Part shown: positions 1 to 8,594 of the stretch, one piece after another
How positions within the stretch are numbered: position 1 is the stretch's first letter
Layout: the number at the start of each line of letters is the position of its first letter
Assembly: GCA_964609495.1 (NCBI GenBank)
Contig: CAZSTA010000014.1
Span: 21,485-34,647 of the forward strand
Direction: 5' to 3'
Source of the DNA: CAZSTA01 sp964609495 [NCBI: uncultured bacterium]
GTDB taxonomy: Bacteria > CAZSTA01
Length of the DNA stretch: 13,163 nucleotides
The notes under the pieces: generated by a model
Told to the model about the DNA's origin: nothing
Seen by the model: only the letters and a program-made list of their open reading frames with translations
Database searches by the model: none
Position numbers and translations under genes: made by a program

Positions 1-277
1 ATCCACACTGGACGTAGTAAATCTGTCCGTCTATTTCCACACCAATCAGGAATTTACCTGTTTCGGTATCGTAGTCTACATCAGACGAAAGTATTTCGAC
101 ATCGCGGGGATATATCCACGTACTCTCTGCACCAGTGTCTATCAAAGCTTTCTTCCCAACTATCTTCCTCTTCGAGGCTGGCATATGAAGTGTGATGGTT
201 AGACCAGGAGCAAGGCCGGTCTCCTGCGCTGGTGAGAACCTCTCATACGGCTTATCTTTTACAAGAATTTTTGCCAT
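1..277 (-). CDS. Retropepsin-like aspartic protease, N-terminal 92 residues (3' end outside window)
   Basis: The reading frame starts at ATG 277-275 and runs off the left edge. The start is supported by a GGAG ribosome binding site that overlaps the stop codon of the upstream gene, which lies only 11 bp away, so the two are translationally close and surely co-transcribed. Residues about 25-55 form the start of a clan AA aspartic protease fold: a beta-rich stretch leads into ALIDTGAEST, with the catalytic-type aspartate at residue 47 in the D-T-G-A context of retroviral-like proteases. The next strand (WIYPRD) and a following FLIGVEIDG-like strand fit the family. Such proteins are usually about 100-140 residues and act as dimers, each giving one aspartate. 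No signal peptide is visible, so it is probably cytoplasmic. The family call rests on a single motif plus strand pattern; the flap and C-terminal half are missing from the window. Confidence 0.75.
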   Translation of the reverse strand, partial: MAKILVKDKPYERFSPAQETGLAPGLTITLHMPASKRKIVGKKALIDTGAESTWIYPRDVEILSSDVDYDTETGKFLIGVEIDGQIYYVQCG

Positions 278-288
278 TGTGGGGTCTC

Positions 289-1059
289 CTATCTTTCAGC
301 TCGAGCTGGCATGAGCCTTGGGCTTGGGCCACGCTGAAACGCCGGTCGTTCAACTATCTCATGAAACTCACAAGGTTTGCGTGGACTTCCCAACTTTTTG
401 TCTAATGCGGCAACAAGTCGATCGAGAGAAGGCTCAAGTGCAACGCGCTTTCCCTCCTGATACGCAATAAACCAGCCGGGATGTGTTTTAAGCAGTTCCT
501 CCTTCTCCTCGCTCCAAATGTCTTTCACAATCTGATCCACCTCCCTATTCTTCTTGTGAATCAACTTCTCCACTCCATCCATAGAAATAACCCTTGCCAT
601 CACCACAGCAAGTTCGCCATCTGCCTTTGTATAATGAATCTGAAAGGGAGGCCGTCCAACGAGTTTCTTTCTGTTGCAGACTACCAACAATGCTTCTCGC
701 TTTGGGTATCCTATTGCTACAGCAATCACTGACTCGATGCCAAGTTTTTCAAGTGGTTCCGGAATCCTATCCTCAAGTTTTGTATCAAGTACCATTGACT
801 CTTCTAATAGAGTCTTTTTGATAATATCCGCCTCGTTGGATACTGAAAGGTCAGTGGGAAACTCTTTCTCCGAGTAAATCCATCCCTCAAGAATTGTCCA
901 GATCCCGGGCGTTTCCTTAGAAGGAGTAAGCACAAATGCTGTTTCTGACTCAAGCTTCTCGGTGATCTCCTTCAACAGAAGAGGGACCCGGTCTAGGTCT
1001 TCTTCCACCCCTCCATGAATAATTCGACTCCAGTTCGGCATAACCAGTTTGTCTATCAT
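289..1059 (-). CDS. GAF-like domain protein with C-terminal DUF5678-like segment
   Basis: A 256-residue protein. The start at ATG 1059 has a strong AGGAGGT site 8 bp upstream. Residues about 20-160 read like a GAF sensory domain: an amphipathic helix (LLLKEITEKL), a strand pair around FVLTPS and WTILEGW, a polar region, then the hydrophobic strands SVIAVAIGYP and ALLVVCN followed by a helix. Residues about 165-190 are a charged helix that may act as a linker. Residues about 184-235 (ELLKTHPGWFIAYQEGK and a following helix) resemble the small DUF5678-type module, which has no known biochemical role. The basic, proline-rich tail is probably disordered. There are no membrane segments. It is the first gene of a pair with the retropepsin-like gene, suggesting the protease acts on this protein or shares a target with it. 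Both domain assignments are by eye; the GAF call is the weaker. Function unknown. Confidence 0.6.
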   Translation of the reverse strand: MIDKLVMPNWSRIIHGGVEEDLDRVPLLLKEITEKLESETAFVLTPSKETPGIWTILEGWIYSEKEFPTDLSVSNEADIIKKTLLEESMVLDTKLEDRIPEPLEKLGIESVIAVAIGYPKREALLVVCNRKKLVGRPPFQIHYTKADGELAVVMARVISMDGVEKLIHKKNREVDQIVKDIWSEEKEELLKTHPGWFIAYQEGKRVALEPSLDRLVAALDKKLGSPRKPCEFHEIVERPAFQRGPSPRLMPARAER

Positions 1060-1146
1060 AATAGACTACCTCCTCTTGTATGGTAATGAATTAATTGAAG
1101 GTGAGGCATAATTCGACAGAGAATCTTTCTATAACCATCTTGTTGA

Positions 1147-1176
1147 ACTATAGCCTTATCAGCTTGTCTGATTCAA
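1147..1176 (-). promoter_or_regulatory. Possible sigma70-type promoter for the GAF/retropepsin pair
   Basis: On the minus strand TTGAAT (1176-1171) and TATAGT (1152-1147) are separated by 18 bp, about 90 bp upstream of the ATG at 1059. Both boxes depart from consensus, so this is only the best candidate in the spacer. Confidence 0.3.
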
Positions 1177-1231
1177 GTTTGCTCTACGACAGCGATTGGA
1201 AATATTTATGCCCCTCTCTTGATAATATTAA

Positions 1232-1310
1232 TTCCCCTCCCTCGATGGGAGAGGTTAGGGGAAGAGTGATTTAAGCAATTCTTCCTGAAACTTTTCTGAA
1301 ACTACCTAAG
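1232..1310 (-). repeat. Hairpin-bearing dispersed repeat, copy A (possible terminator of the minus operon)
   Basis: A C-rich/G-rich hairpin at 1234-1254 (8-bp stem on the minus strand with one G-U pair, loop of 5) lies inside a weaker outer stem, TTCCCCT 1232-1238 with AGGGGAA 1257-1263. It is followed at 1290-1310 by a tail that matches the tail of the inverted-repeat element at 8864-8884 except for a few changes. The tail overlaps the stop codon of the short dikinase paralogue. For minus-strand transcription the hairpin comes about 50 bp after that stop and is followed by an A/T stretch rather than a clean T tract, so terminator function is possible but weak. The G-U pair is better formed in the minus-strand RNA than on the plus strand. 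Confidence 0.5.
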
Positions 1311-3033
1311 CAGATTTTTCAAGATAAACTCTACCCGCATCTCCATCTACGGTGATAATGTCCCCAGTCTTTATCACCTTAGTGCCTCTCTTTACATTCA
1401 CTACCGAAGGAATACCATACTCTCTAGCTACCACTGAACTATGGGAAAGAGGTCCTCCTATATCGGATACTATCGCGCTGGCAATAGCGAAAAGGGGAGT
1501 CCATCCTGCATCTGTGAAGGGGGTGATCAATATCTCTCCCTCTTTAAGCTGAGATGATTCTCTAGCGCTGAAAAGAACCCTGGCTTTACCCGTTACCTTA
1601 CCAAAACTACTCCCCAACCCCTCTAAGATATTGCCCCTAAACTCCTCCTCCTTCCTCCTATCTTTAGGATTGTAATCTCCTATTACTACATCTGGAGGAG
1701 GAGAAAGCCTCAAATTATACTCATACTCCTTTTTCCTTTCCTCAATCTTGGAGACAAGGAAGCTCTCCTTAAAATTATCTTCTAATAACTCTATTATCTC
1801 ATCATAGAAGAGAAGGAAAATATCGTCGCTATCAGCGATCATCCCCTTTTCATACAGTCTTCTTCCCATCTCCAATATTATCCTTCTTATCAATCCGAAA
1901 CACATAACTACATAAAATTTAGTATATTCTCGTAAGTATGTATATTGTTGGGCTTCTTTTAATATCTTGTCGAAAATGATCCTTTTAATCACTGGCAACT
2001 TTCCTCTCAATATCCCGGTTATTCTTATCCTCTCCTCCTTCTGCTTCCTTTCGTATCTAAGAGGATCAGCCCCGAGGGGATCGGATTCTCCCCCAGAAAG
2101 AATATAACTTCTTAACATACGGAGGATGAAACCGGGGTCCTCTCTCCAGCGAGGTCTCATAAATTCCATCTCTCCTATAGCTCTATGTCCATATTCATCT
2201 AGAAATCTCCTCAGTTTCTCTAGAAATCTCCTTCCTTCCTCAAAGGTTTCAAGATCTCTCATCGCCTCTGGTTCATCCTTCTCGAGTATGATATCTATAA
2301 TCTTATACGATCTCATCGCCTCTAAGGATAATTTCCAGATCTCGATAGCTGGTTGGGCGCTTTTTAACCCCAATAATCCAGTTATTAACTTATTGTGGAG
2401 TGTTCCCTCTTCGTCATTAAACCAACGCTTAGTTATAGTACTTAATAAGCCGTAAGTTATAGCGGAGTTAGCAGTGCAAGAGATCATCAATTTTCCCGCT
2501 TCGATAGCCCATTCGATAACTCTGTAGAATGTATTGAGCAAACCTTCGGAAGATTGCTTACTCAGATCTACGCTATTAAATTCCTCTACCCTCCTCTTCA
2601 TATGAGTCCCAAGTCCTTTAGAATCTTCAGGGAGAGTTATCAGGAGGCGAAGAAGTTTAGGTATAACTATAGGAAGCTTGAGAACAAAGCAGAGACGAGG
2701 AATGTTAATAGCTGATATATATTCATCTCTACAATCTGGCCCTCCCCCGATCTTACTCATAATCTGAGGAGTCAAGCCAGGGATCTGGTTCATAGTGGTG
2801 GCTATTAAGCTAAAGTTTATATATATTCTGCCACAAATGTTGCCAAAGAGCGGCCCCTCAGGAAGCTTCAATCCTGTTATTTTAATCCCTTCCTTAATAG
2901 CTGTATAGGTGAGAGGACCGGAGACTATAGACCAGGTCAGAGGAGTCATAACTCCGGGCATCCCCTCTCCCACGTTAGAATTCGTCCAGATAGTTTTAGT
3001 GTTTTCTGAACTATCCTTTTTTCCTCTCTCCAT
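1306..3033 (-). CDS. Dikinase-family acceptor plus phosphohistidine domain protein lacking the ATP-grasp domain
   Basis: A 575-residue paralogue of the C-terminal two thirds of the upstream dikinase-like protein. The ATG at 3033 has a GAGGAG site upstream and follows the previous stop by 26 bp. Homology begins at residue 14 (TIWTNSNVGEG), which corresponds to the end of the inter-domain linker in the neighbour. The break therefore falls at a domain border rather than at random. Residues about 14-440 form the mainly helical acceptor-type domain, including NEEGTLHNKLITGL, DEYGHR and PRWREDPGF. Residues about 465-575 form the swivelling domain, with the phosphorylatable histidine H531 in GGPLSHSSVVARE intact. 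No nucleotide-binding domain is present. In phenylphosphate synthase a histidine-bearing subunit of this kind works with a separate ATP-grasp subunit, so this protein may be charged in trans by its neighbour. The open frame and catalytic histidine argue against a decaying pseudogene. Substrate unknown. Confidence 0.8.
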   Translation of the reverse strand: MERGKKDSSENTKTIWTNSNVGEGMPGVMTPLTWSIVSGPLTYTAIKEGIKITGLKLPEGPLFGNICGRIYINFSLIATTMNQIPGLTPQIMSKIGGGPDCRDEYISAINIPRLCFVLKLPIVIPKLLRLLITLPEDSKGLGTHMKRRVEEFNSVDLSKQSSEGLLNTFYRVIEWAIEAGKLMISCTANSAITYGLLSTITKRWFNDEEGTLHNKLITGLLGLKSAQPAIEIWKLSLEAMRSYKIIDIILEKDEPEAMRDLETFEEGRRFLEKLRRFLDEYGHRAIGEMEFMRPRWREDPGFILRMLRSYILSGGESDPLGADPLRYERKQKEERIRITGILRGKLPVIKRIIFDKILKEAQQYTYLREYTKFYVVMCFGLIRRIILEMGRRLYEKGMIADSDDIFLLFYDEIIELLEDNFKESFLVSKIEERKKEYEYNLRLSPPPDVVIGDYNPKDRRKEEEFRGNILEGLGSSFGKVTGKARVLFSARESSQLKEGEILITPFTDAGWTPLFAIASAIVSDIGGPLSHSSVVAREYGIPSVVNVKRGTKVIKTGDIITVDGDAGRVYLEKSA

Positions 3034-3059
3034 ATCCCACCACTCCTCAACTTCTCTGA

Positions 3060-5780
3060 TTAAATCCTTTCGATATATACTCGCCCCCTATCTCCATCTA
3101 CGGTGATAATATCCCCAGTCTTTATCACCTTAGTGCCTCTCTTTACATTTACAACCGCAGGGATACCATACTCTCTAGCCACCACGGAACTATGGGAAAG
3201 AGGTCCTCCTATATCGGATACTATCGCTTTAGCAATAGCGAAAAGAGGGGTCCATCCTGCGTCTGTCGCAGGAGTGATCAATATCTCCCCCTCCCTAAGC
3301 TCTGAAGCTTTGATAGGATCCAGAATAACTCTAGCTCTACCGGTAGCTTTGCCGAAGCTACTTCCCAATCCCTCCAAGATTCCTTCCTCTTCCTCTACTT
3401 CGATCTCGCTCGAAGTGGGATCATACTTGCCTATGATGACATCAGGAGGGGGAGGAAGATTTAGATTATATTCATACTCTTTCCTTCTCTCCTCTATCTC
3501 GGCTATAATCCCATCCATCTGAAGATCATTTTTCAATAGCTCTATAATCTCCTCATAGCTTAAGAAGAATATATCCTCAACCCTATCTATCACCTCCTTT
3601 TGAACTAATCTCCTCCCTATCTCCAATACCATCGATCTTACTGGCTCTATACATAAGACCAGGTAGAATCTGGTATATTCTCGCAAGCGGGCATATCTTT
3701 GCGTTTCTCTCAAGATGATATCGAATATCTTTCTTTTTATCCAAGGGAGTTTTTTCCTCAGTTTTCTAGTTGTTTTTATCCTCTCTTCTCTTTGTCTCCT
3801 CTCAAAATTTAAGGGATCGGCCTCTTCCTTAGAGTATAGGTAATTTCTCAAGATAGCGAAGATGAAGCCAGGATCCTCTCGCCACCGAGGGTTCATTAAT
3901 TCCATCTCGGCAATAGCCCTATGTCCATATTCGTTCAAAAAACCTCTACACTTCTTAAGAAATTTAATTCCCTCCTCCGACTTCTCAAGGGAGGGAATTA
4001 TATCTTTATCATTTCCACTGAGGATAATATCCATAACTTTATAGGATCTCATCGCCTCTCTGGATAACTTCCAAAGCTCTATAGCTGGTTGGGCGCTCTT
4101 TAAGTCGGAGAGACCAGTTATTAATTTATTATGAAGAGTTCCCTCCTCATTATGTCCCCATCTCTCCGTTATAACACTCAATATCCCATAGAAAATAACG
4201 GAATTTGAGGCGCAAGAGAGCATTACCCTCCCAATATCGGTAATTATCTGCATGAGCCGATCCATCATATCTAAAAGAGCAATAGGCGGTAACTGACTAA
4301 GATCTAGTTTGAACTTTCGAAGCTCTTCTTTTAGGCAAGGGGCGATCATCTGAGCTTTATTAGGCAAGTTTATCGCCATATAGATCAATCTGGGAATGGT
4401 CAGAGGCAGTCTGCAGAGGAATCCTAGCCTAGAGGATATCTTAACAGGAAAATCTATATCTTTAGGAACTGGTCCTCCACCTATCTTGAGCATAACTTCG
4501 GGAGATAGGCCTGGTATTTGACTAAAAACGGACATCACTGCAGTCAGATTTATATATAATCTCCCGTTAATGTTACTGACCAGGGGATCATCCGGCTTTT
4601 TTATCCCCATTACCTCGAATCCACGTTTCATATTGGATTCGAAGAGCTTTACGGAAATAAATGACCAACTGAAGGGTGTCATCACTCCAGGCAATGCTTC
4701 TCCTACATTGGAGTTAGTCCAGATGGTCCTATCCTCTTCTGCTCCAGAGGTGGATTCTATCTTCTCCTCTTTCTCCTCTATCTTTAATTCATCGTCGGTA
4801 TCTCTCTCTTCAGCGACCTTCAGAGTAGTTATCGGCCTTGCTTGTAAGATATAGAACTCGCCATCGTAATATCCCCATTCTATATCCAAAGGAGTACCAT
4901 AGTATTCCTCCACCTCTGTTGCCAATTGAGCTAACCATAGTATCTCTATATTCGCCAGAGCCTGCTTCTTCCTTTTATTTCGAGGAACTCCAACGTTTAA
5001 GATATCCCCTCTGCTCACTCCTACAGTCATTACTTCCTTGGAGTTCACGAGTTTACTCTTGATCCTCATCCTCTTCTTATCGAGGATGTAATTATCTGGA
5101 GTGACCTTTCCTGAGACTATCGCCTCTCCCAATCCCCAACTAGCATCGATCACTATCTCATCTAATCTGTTATTGAGCGGATTAGCGGTAAAGATCACCC
5201 CTGAAACTTCGGAAGGTATCATCTGTTGAACTACGACCGCAGATAGCATTTTCAGATGATCGAGGTTGTGTTTGTATCTATAAGCTATAGCTCTCTCCGT
5301 CCAAAGGGAAGCCCAACATCTCTTAACGCTTAGGAGCAATTCCTCTTCTCCCCAGACGTTAAGGAAGGTATCATATTGACCAGCGAAGGAGGCTTGAGAA
5401 AGATCCTCAACTGAAGAGGAAGAACGAACTACAACCAGGACCTTATCTTCAGTGTTCGTCTCAAGTTCTCGATAAGCTGAGCGGATCGCTTCTTTTATCT
5501 CCAAGGGGAGACTATTGCTTACTATCAGCTCCCTTATTCTTTCCGCCTTATCCCTTAAATTATCAACCTCTTCAAAGTCGCATTCTTTAAGGATGAACTC
5601 TAACCCGAGGGAGATTTTGACACTCTGAATGAAGTGTTGATAAGCCAGAACGGTTATACAAAAACCGGGAGGAATCGGGAAGTTGGCTTTTGTCATCTCG
5701 CCCAAATTAGCTCCTTTGCTCCCGACTAAATTAATATCCCCTCTATCTACTTCTTGCAATTTTAGAACATATTTCCGCAT
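3060..5780 (-). CDS. Rifampicin-phosphotransferase-like ATP-dependent dikinase (PEP-synthase-related)
   Basis: A 906-residue protein with three domains. Residues 1-320 are an ATP-grasp PEP/pyruvate-binding domain: NLVGSKGANLGEM near the N terminus, VRSSSSVEDL at 118-127 and QARPITTL at 313-320. An acidic linker covers 320-350. Residues 352-775 are a mainly helical acceptor domain with NEYGHR and NPRWREDPGF. Residues 800-906 are the swivelling domain, with H863 in GGPLSHSSVVARE. The chain then ends, so the C-terminal TIM barrel that binds pyruvate in PEP synthase and PPDK is absent. Order and length match rifampicin phosphotransferase (about 870 residues), which splits ATP to AMP and phosphate while phosphorylating an acceptor through a histidine. 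I chose ATG 5780 because the family opens with M-x-K-Y-V; an upstream in-frame TTG at 5819 would overlap the glycosidase gene. The ATG lies 7 bp after that gene's stop. Rifampicin as substrate is not implied; the real acceptor is unknown. Confidence 0.85.
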   Translation of the reverse strand: MRKYVLKLQEVDRGDINLVGSKGANLGEMTKANFPIPPGFCITVLAYQHFIQSVKISLGLEFILKECDFEEVDNLRDKAERIRELIVSNSLPLEIKEAIRSAYRELETNTEDKVLVVVRSSSSVEDLSQASFAGQYDTFLNVWGEEELLLSVKRCWASLWTERAIAYRYKHNLDHLKMLSAVVVQQMIPSEVSGVIFTANPLNNRLDEIVIDASWGLGEAIVSGKVTPDNYILDKKRMRIKSKLVNSKEVMTVGVSRGDILNVGVPRNKRKKQALANIEILWLAQLATEVEEYYGTPLDIEWGYYDGEFYILQARPITTLKVAEERDTDDELKIEEKEEKIESTSGAEEDRTIWTNSNVGEALPGVMTPFSWSFISVKLFESNMKRGFEVMGIKKPDDPLVSNINGRLYINLTAVMSVFSQIPGLSPEVMLKIGGGPVPKDIDFPVKISSRLGFLCRLPLTIPRLIYMAINLPNKAQMIAPCLKEELRKFKLDLSQLPPIALLDMMDRLMQIITDIGRVMLSCASNSVIFYGILSVITERWGHNEEGTLHNKLITGLSDLKSAQPAIELWKLSREAMRSYKVMDIILSGNDKDIIPSLEKSEEGIKFLKKCRGFLNEYGHRAIAEMELMNPRWREDPGFIFAILRNYLYSKEEADPLNFERRQREERIKTTRKLRKKLPWIKRKIFDIILRETQRYARLREYTRFYLVLCIEPVRSMVLEIGRRLVQKEVIDRVEDIFFLSYEEIIELLKNDLQMDGIIAEIEERRKEYEYNLNLPPPPDVIIGKYDPTSSEIEVEEEEGILEGLGSSFGKATGRARVILDPIKASELREGEILITPATDAGWTPLFAIAKAIVSDIGGPLSHSSVVAREYGIPAVVNVKRGTKVIKTGDIITVDGDRGRVYIERI

Positions 5781-5787
5781 AATTGCC

Positions 5788-8529
5788 CTATGATTTAGAG
5801 ATATCCTTATTAGGTTCAAACTTTCCCTCTATTAAATATCCTATGAGATCGTTAAGGATGAAGGTCGCCGCGGGATCATTGCCGAATTTATTAGCCAAGC
5901 GGAAAGTGGTGATCAACCCTTTCCCTTTACCACAGCGAAATTGGGCTAATAAAGCCGCTGGAGAGAGTATCCATCCTATAAATAATCCTGCTAGAACATC
6001 TTCCGTCCGCTCCTCATAACCGGTGATAACATAGTTGGGGGTAATCTCGGAGAAGAGAAAATCTAGCGGATTAGTAACTGGTAGGTGCTGGAGTATCTTA
6101 TCCTGGTGTAACCAGTTGAAATTGCTAGCCCAATCTCCGGACCAAAGGCTATTTTGGCGACTCTCCACCGAGATCGATATCCCTTCATCCTCTGCTATAG
6201 AGTGATCAGCTAAAAATAGAACTCTCCCTCCTTGACGACAGAACTCCTCGATCTCCTTATCCCAATGGGAAGTTATAGCACAGGAGACATTCTTATTCAA
6301 CTGATCAGCCAGAGGATATTTAGCTAAGAGTAGCTTATCTGCCAGACCCGGATCGGAGGTGTATAGGGTAGCTCGCGAGGAAGCTCGATTATAGCCATGG
6401 GGAAATATGTAAAGATCCCAATAGTTACTAACTATTATAACCCCCGAGGCATCTCGAACCATAACTTGCAATCTGGTTCTCGTAGGCTTTTCAACCTCGG
6501 GGATCGGAAAAGATATCTGACCGATATGACTTAAGGTATAGCGAGGAATCTCGACCTCAATCGCTCCTCCCTTCAACTCGAGATTATTCAGCTTCCATTC
6601 CCAAGCAGTCTCCTCAAAAGAGGATGGAGAGAAGCGAGAGAGCAATACTTCCGCGGTGAATTGCTCTCTCGACCAGAGATTAGTTCTATATCCATCGAGT
6701 AGGATAACATCTGGAGAGTTGACTATAGATATATCCTCGAAGAATTCTTTAGGATTACGGCAGAAATCCAAGAGTCCGTTACATTCCCACTGAAGATCGG
6801 TGAATTCGGTTATCACATATCCGCTTATCTCTGGTCTCTTTCTCATCTCCTCGATCTCATACTTCAAGGCGTTAAATTGGGCCCTCTGGGAAGCTTTAGC
6901 GAATTCCTCATAGGAGCCGAATACATCGTCTAAGTGCCACTGGGAGAATCTCTCCTCCACCCCTTGAGGGCGGATATTTCCATAATCCCTATTCATCCAC
7001 CAGGGATCCCCTCCATAAACTTCCCTTAATTTTGCCAGATCGGGTAATCCCCAGTTGCCGAACTCTGAGACCATCAGAGGTTCTTTACCAGTGCGATACG
7101 CATCTTGATAAGGGCTAAAAACCCAAGAGGGAGAATTCGCATAATCCTCGACCCAAGCCGAAAATTTGTGATGATGATCGGGGATGGAATAGTAGATGTG
7201 AAAATCGGCGATATCAGTTTTGATATGAAAATTTCCGCCACACGCGGAATTATCGACGATCAAGCGAGTGGAATCCTTCTCCTTAGCATAATCGTATATC
7301 TCCTTGAGCCAACGACGATGCTCCTCCTGATGAGGAAGATTCAATCCCCAGCCCTCATTTATCAGACTATAGATGATGAGGCTGGGATGGTTATAATCTC
7401 GCTCGATCATCTCAGTTAAGGTCTTTTTAGCTCTCTCCTTAGCTTTCTCGGAGAGGAGGTTCCAATTGGGTATCTCCTCCCAGGTTAGAAGTCCTATCGA
7501 ATCAGCCCATTCTAGGTAACGAGGATCAGGTATCTTAATATGACAGCGAAGCAGGTTTAATCCCATACGCTTAGCCTTTATGAATTGATCGTGCAGATAC
7601 TCGTCTGAAGGAGGGTTATACATCGTCCCTGGGTAGAAATCCTGATCTAATGCTCCTATAATATAGATAGGAGTTCCATTAAGATATATTCGTCCCTCCT
7701 TAGCTTCTATCTTCCTAAAACCGAAGTTGGTGGTAATTATATCTATCTCTTTCTCCCCCTCTGTCAGATGGACGGAAGCTTGATAGAGGGCAGGATCATC
7801 AAGTTGCCATAGGTTTAAGGAGTCCACCTTTATAGTAGTCTGATAGCTGTTCTCATCAGCATTTACCGGGATCATCTTCTCCCATATCCTATCCCCTGCG
7901 GGGGAGATTACTCTAAATAGGAGGGATAAATTACTCGTCTCCTCTGGGATATGAGCTAGTTCTGTTTTAAGTTCAGCTTGCCTCTCATCTACATAGGGAG
8001 TAACATGTAACTTAGTAAAATAGGTTGCGGGAACTATCTCAAGATGGACACTTTGCCAGATTCCGCTTATATTTCCATACCAATTGGGTTCACCATTCTG
8101 CTTACCGTGAGGTATCTCAGTAGCTGGATAATCCGGAAAGCGATTCTTATCATTGTCGGGATCGATAACCTTGACAGTTATAGTATTATATCCCTTCTGA
8201 AGAGCTTGCTGGACTTCAAATTGGAAGGGAGTGTATCCCCCCTCATGTCCACCTACATAGATGTTATTAACCCAAACTTCAGCTATGTAATCGACTGCCC
8301 CGAAGTGGAGCAAAACTCTTTCCTCTGAGGAGAGATCATATTGAAATTCAATCTCCTTTTGATACCAAGCAGTTCCATAATATTCACGTAGCTCTGGAAA
8401 TTGAGCTTGCCAACAACTAGGAACGGCGATCTTATTCATCTCTTGAGGAAGAGATTCTACGGATAGATCGTCATCTTCATCGGTTATAAACTTCCACCAG
8501 CCATCTAAATCGATCTTCTCTCTAAGCAT
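5788..8529 (-). CDS. Family 2 glycoside hydrolase (beta-galactosidase/beta-glucuronidase superfamily)
   Basis: A 913-residue retaining beta-glycosidase without a signal peptide, so cytoplasmic. Residues about 1-170 are the jelly-roll sugar-binding domain (VPSCWQ, YYGTAWYQKEI, HFGAVDYIAEVWVN, VGGHEGGYTPF). Residues about 172-275 are the immunoglobulin-like domain ending in FGFRKIEA. Residues about 280-600 are the TIM barrel. The acid/base is probably E392 in LINEGWG and the nucleophile E489 in MVSEFGNWG; both are present. Residues about 600-710 are a further beta domain. Residues about 720-905 (GGRVLFLADHS, RCGKGKGLITTF) resemble the amidotransferase-like domain seen at the end of some beta-galactosidases. 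The start has a GGAAGGAG site. It is the first gene of a three-gene operon with the two dikinase-like genes. Sugar specificity is open: the N-x-K signature of true glucuronidases is not convincingly present. Confidence 0.9.
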   Translation of the reverse strand: MLREKIDLDGWWKFITDEDDDLSVESLPQEMNKIAVPSCWQAQFPELREYYGTAWYQKEIEFQYDLSSEERVLLHFGAVDYIAEVWVNNIYVGGHEGGYTPFQFEVQQALQKGYNTITVKVIDPDNDKNRFPDYPATEIPHGKQNGEPNWYGNISGIWQSVHLEIVPATYFTKLHVTPYVDERQAELKTELAHIPEETSNLSLLFRVISPAGDRIWEKMIPVNADENSYQTTIKVDSLNLWQLDDPALYQASVHLTEGEKEIDIITTNFGFRKIEAKEGRIYLNGTPIYIIGALDQDFYPGTMYNPPSDEYLHDQFIKAKRMGLNLLRCHIKIPDPRYLEWADSIGLLTWEEIPNWNLLSEKAKERAKKTLTEMIERDYNHPSLIIYSLINEGWGLNLPHQEEHRRWLKEIYDYAKEKDSTRLIVDNSACGGNFHIKTDIADFHIYYSIPDHHHKFSAWVEDYANSPSWVFSPYQDAYRTGKEPLMVSEFGNWGLPDLAKLREVYGGDPWWMNRDYGNIRPQGVEERFSQWHLDDVFGSYEEFAKASQRAQFNALKYEIEEMRKRPEISGYVITEFTDLQWECNGLLDFCRNPKEFFEDISIVNSPDVILLDGYRTNLWSREQFTAEVLLSRFSPSSFEETAWEWKLNNLELKGGAIEVEIPRYTLSHIGQISFPIPEVEKPTRTRLQVMVRDASGVIIVSNYWDLYIFPHGYNRASSRATLYTSDPGLADKLLLAKYPLADQLNKNVSCAITSHWDKEIEEFCRQGGRVLFLADHSIAEDEGISISVESRQNSLWSGDWASNFNWLHQDKILQHLPVTNPLDFLFSEITPNYVITGYEERTEDVLAGLFIGWILSPAALLAQFRCGKGKGLITTFRLANKFGNDPAATFILNDLIGYLIEGKFEPNKDISKS

Positions 8530-8594
8530 ATAATCACTCCTTCCTTTTAAGATAAGAGATAATATACTCCATATAAAATATTACTTTTATAGTG

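Noticed and set aside
1234-1254. Confident intrinsic terminator
   Set aside because: The hairpin is good on the minus strand but is followed by a mixed A/T stretch, not a T run, and is part of a dispersed repeat, so terminator function is left as a possibility only.
1306-3033. Pseudogene remnant of a truncated dikinase
   Set aside because: The frame is open over 575 codons, the catalytic histidine and conserved acceptor motifs remain, and the start has its own ribosome binding site at a clean domain border.
3060-5780. True phosphoenolpyruvate synthase or pyruvate phosphate dikinase
   Set aside because: The chain ends after the phosphohistidine domain; the C-terminal TIM barrel that binds pyruvate/PEP is absent, and the middle domain resembles the rifampicin phosphotransferase acceptor domain.
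5781-5819. Upstream TTG start of the dikinase-like gene, adding 13 residues
   Set aside because: It would overlap the glycosidase gene by 32 bp, and the family's conserved N terminus begins at the ATG at 5780.
5788-8529. Specific call as beta-glucuronidase
   Set aside because: The only N-x-K near the expected loop (residues 592-594) is part of the R-x-P-K stretch common to many GH2 enzymes, so it does not support glucuronide specificity.
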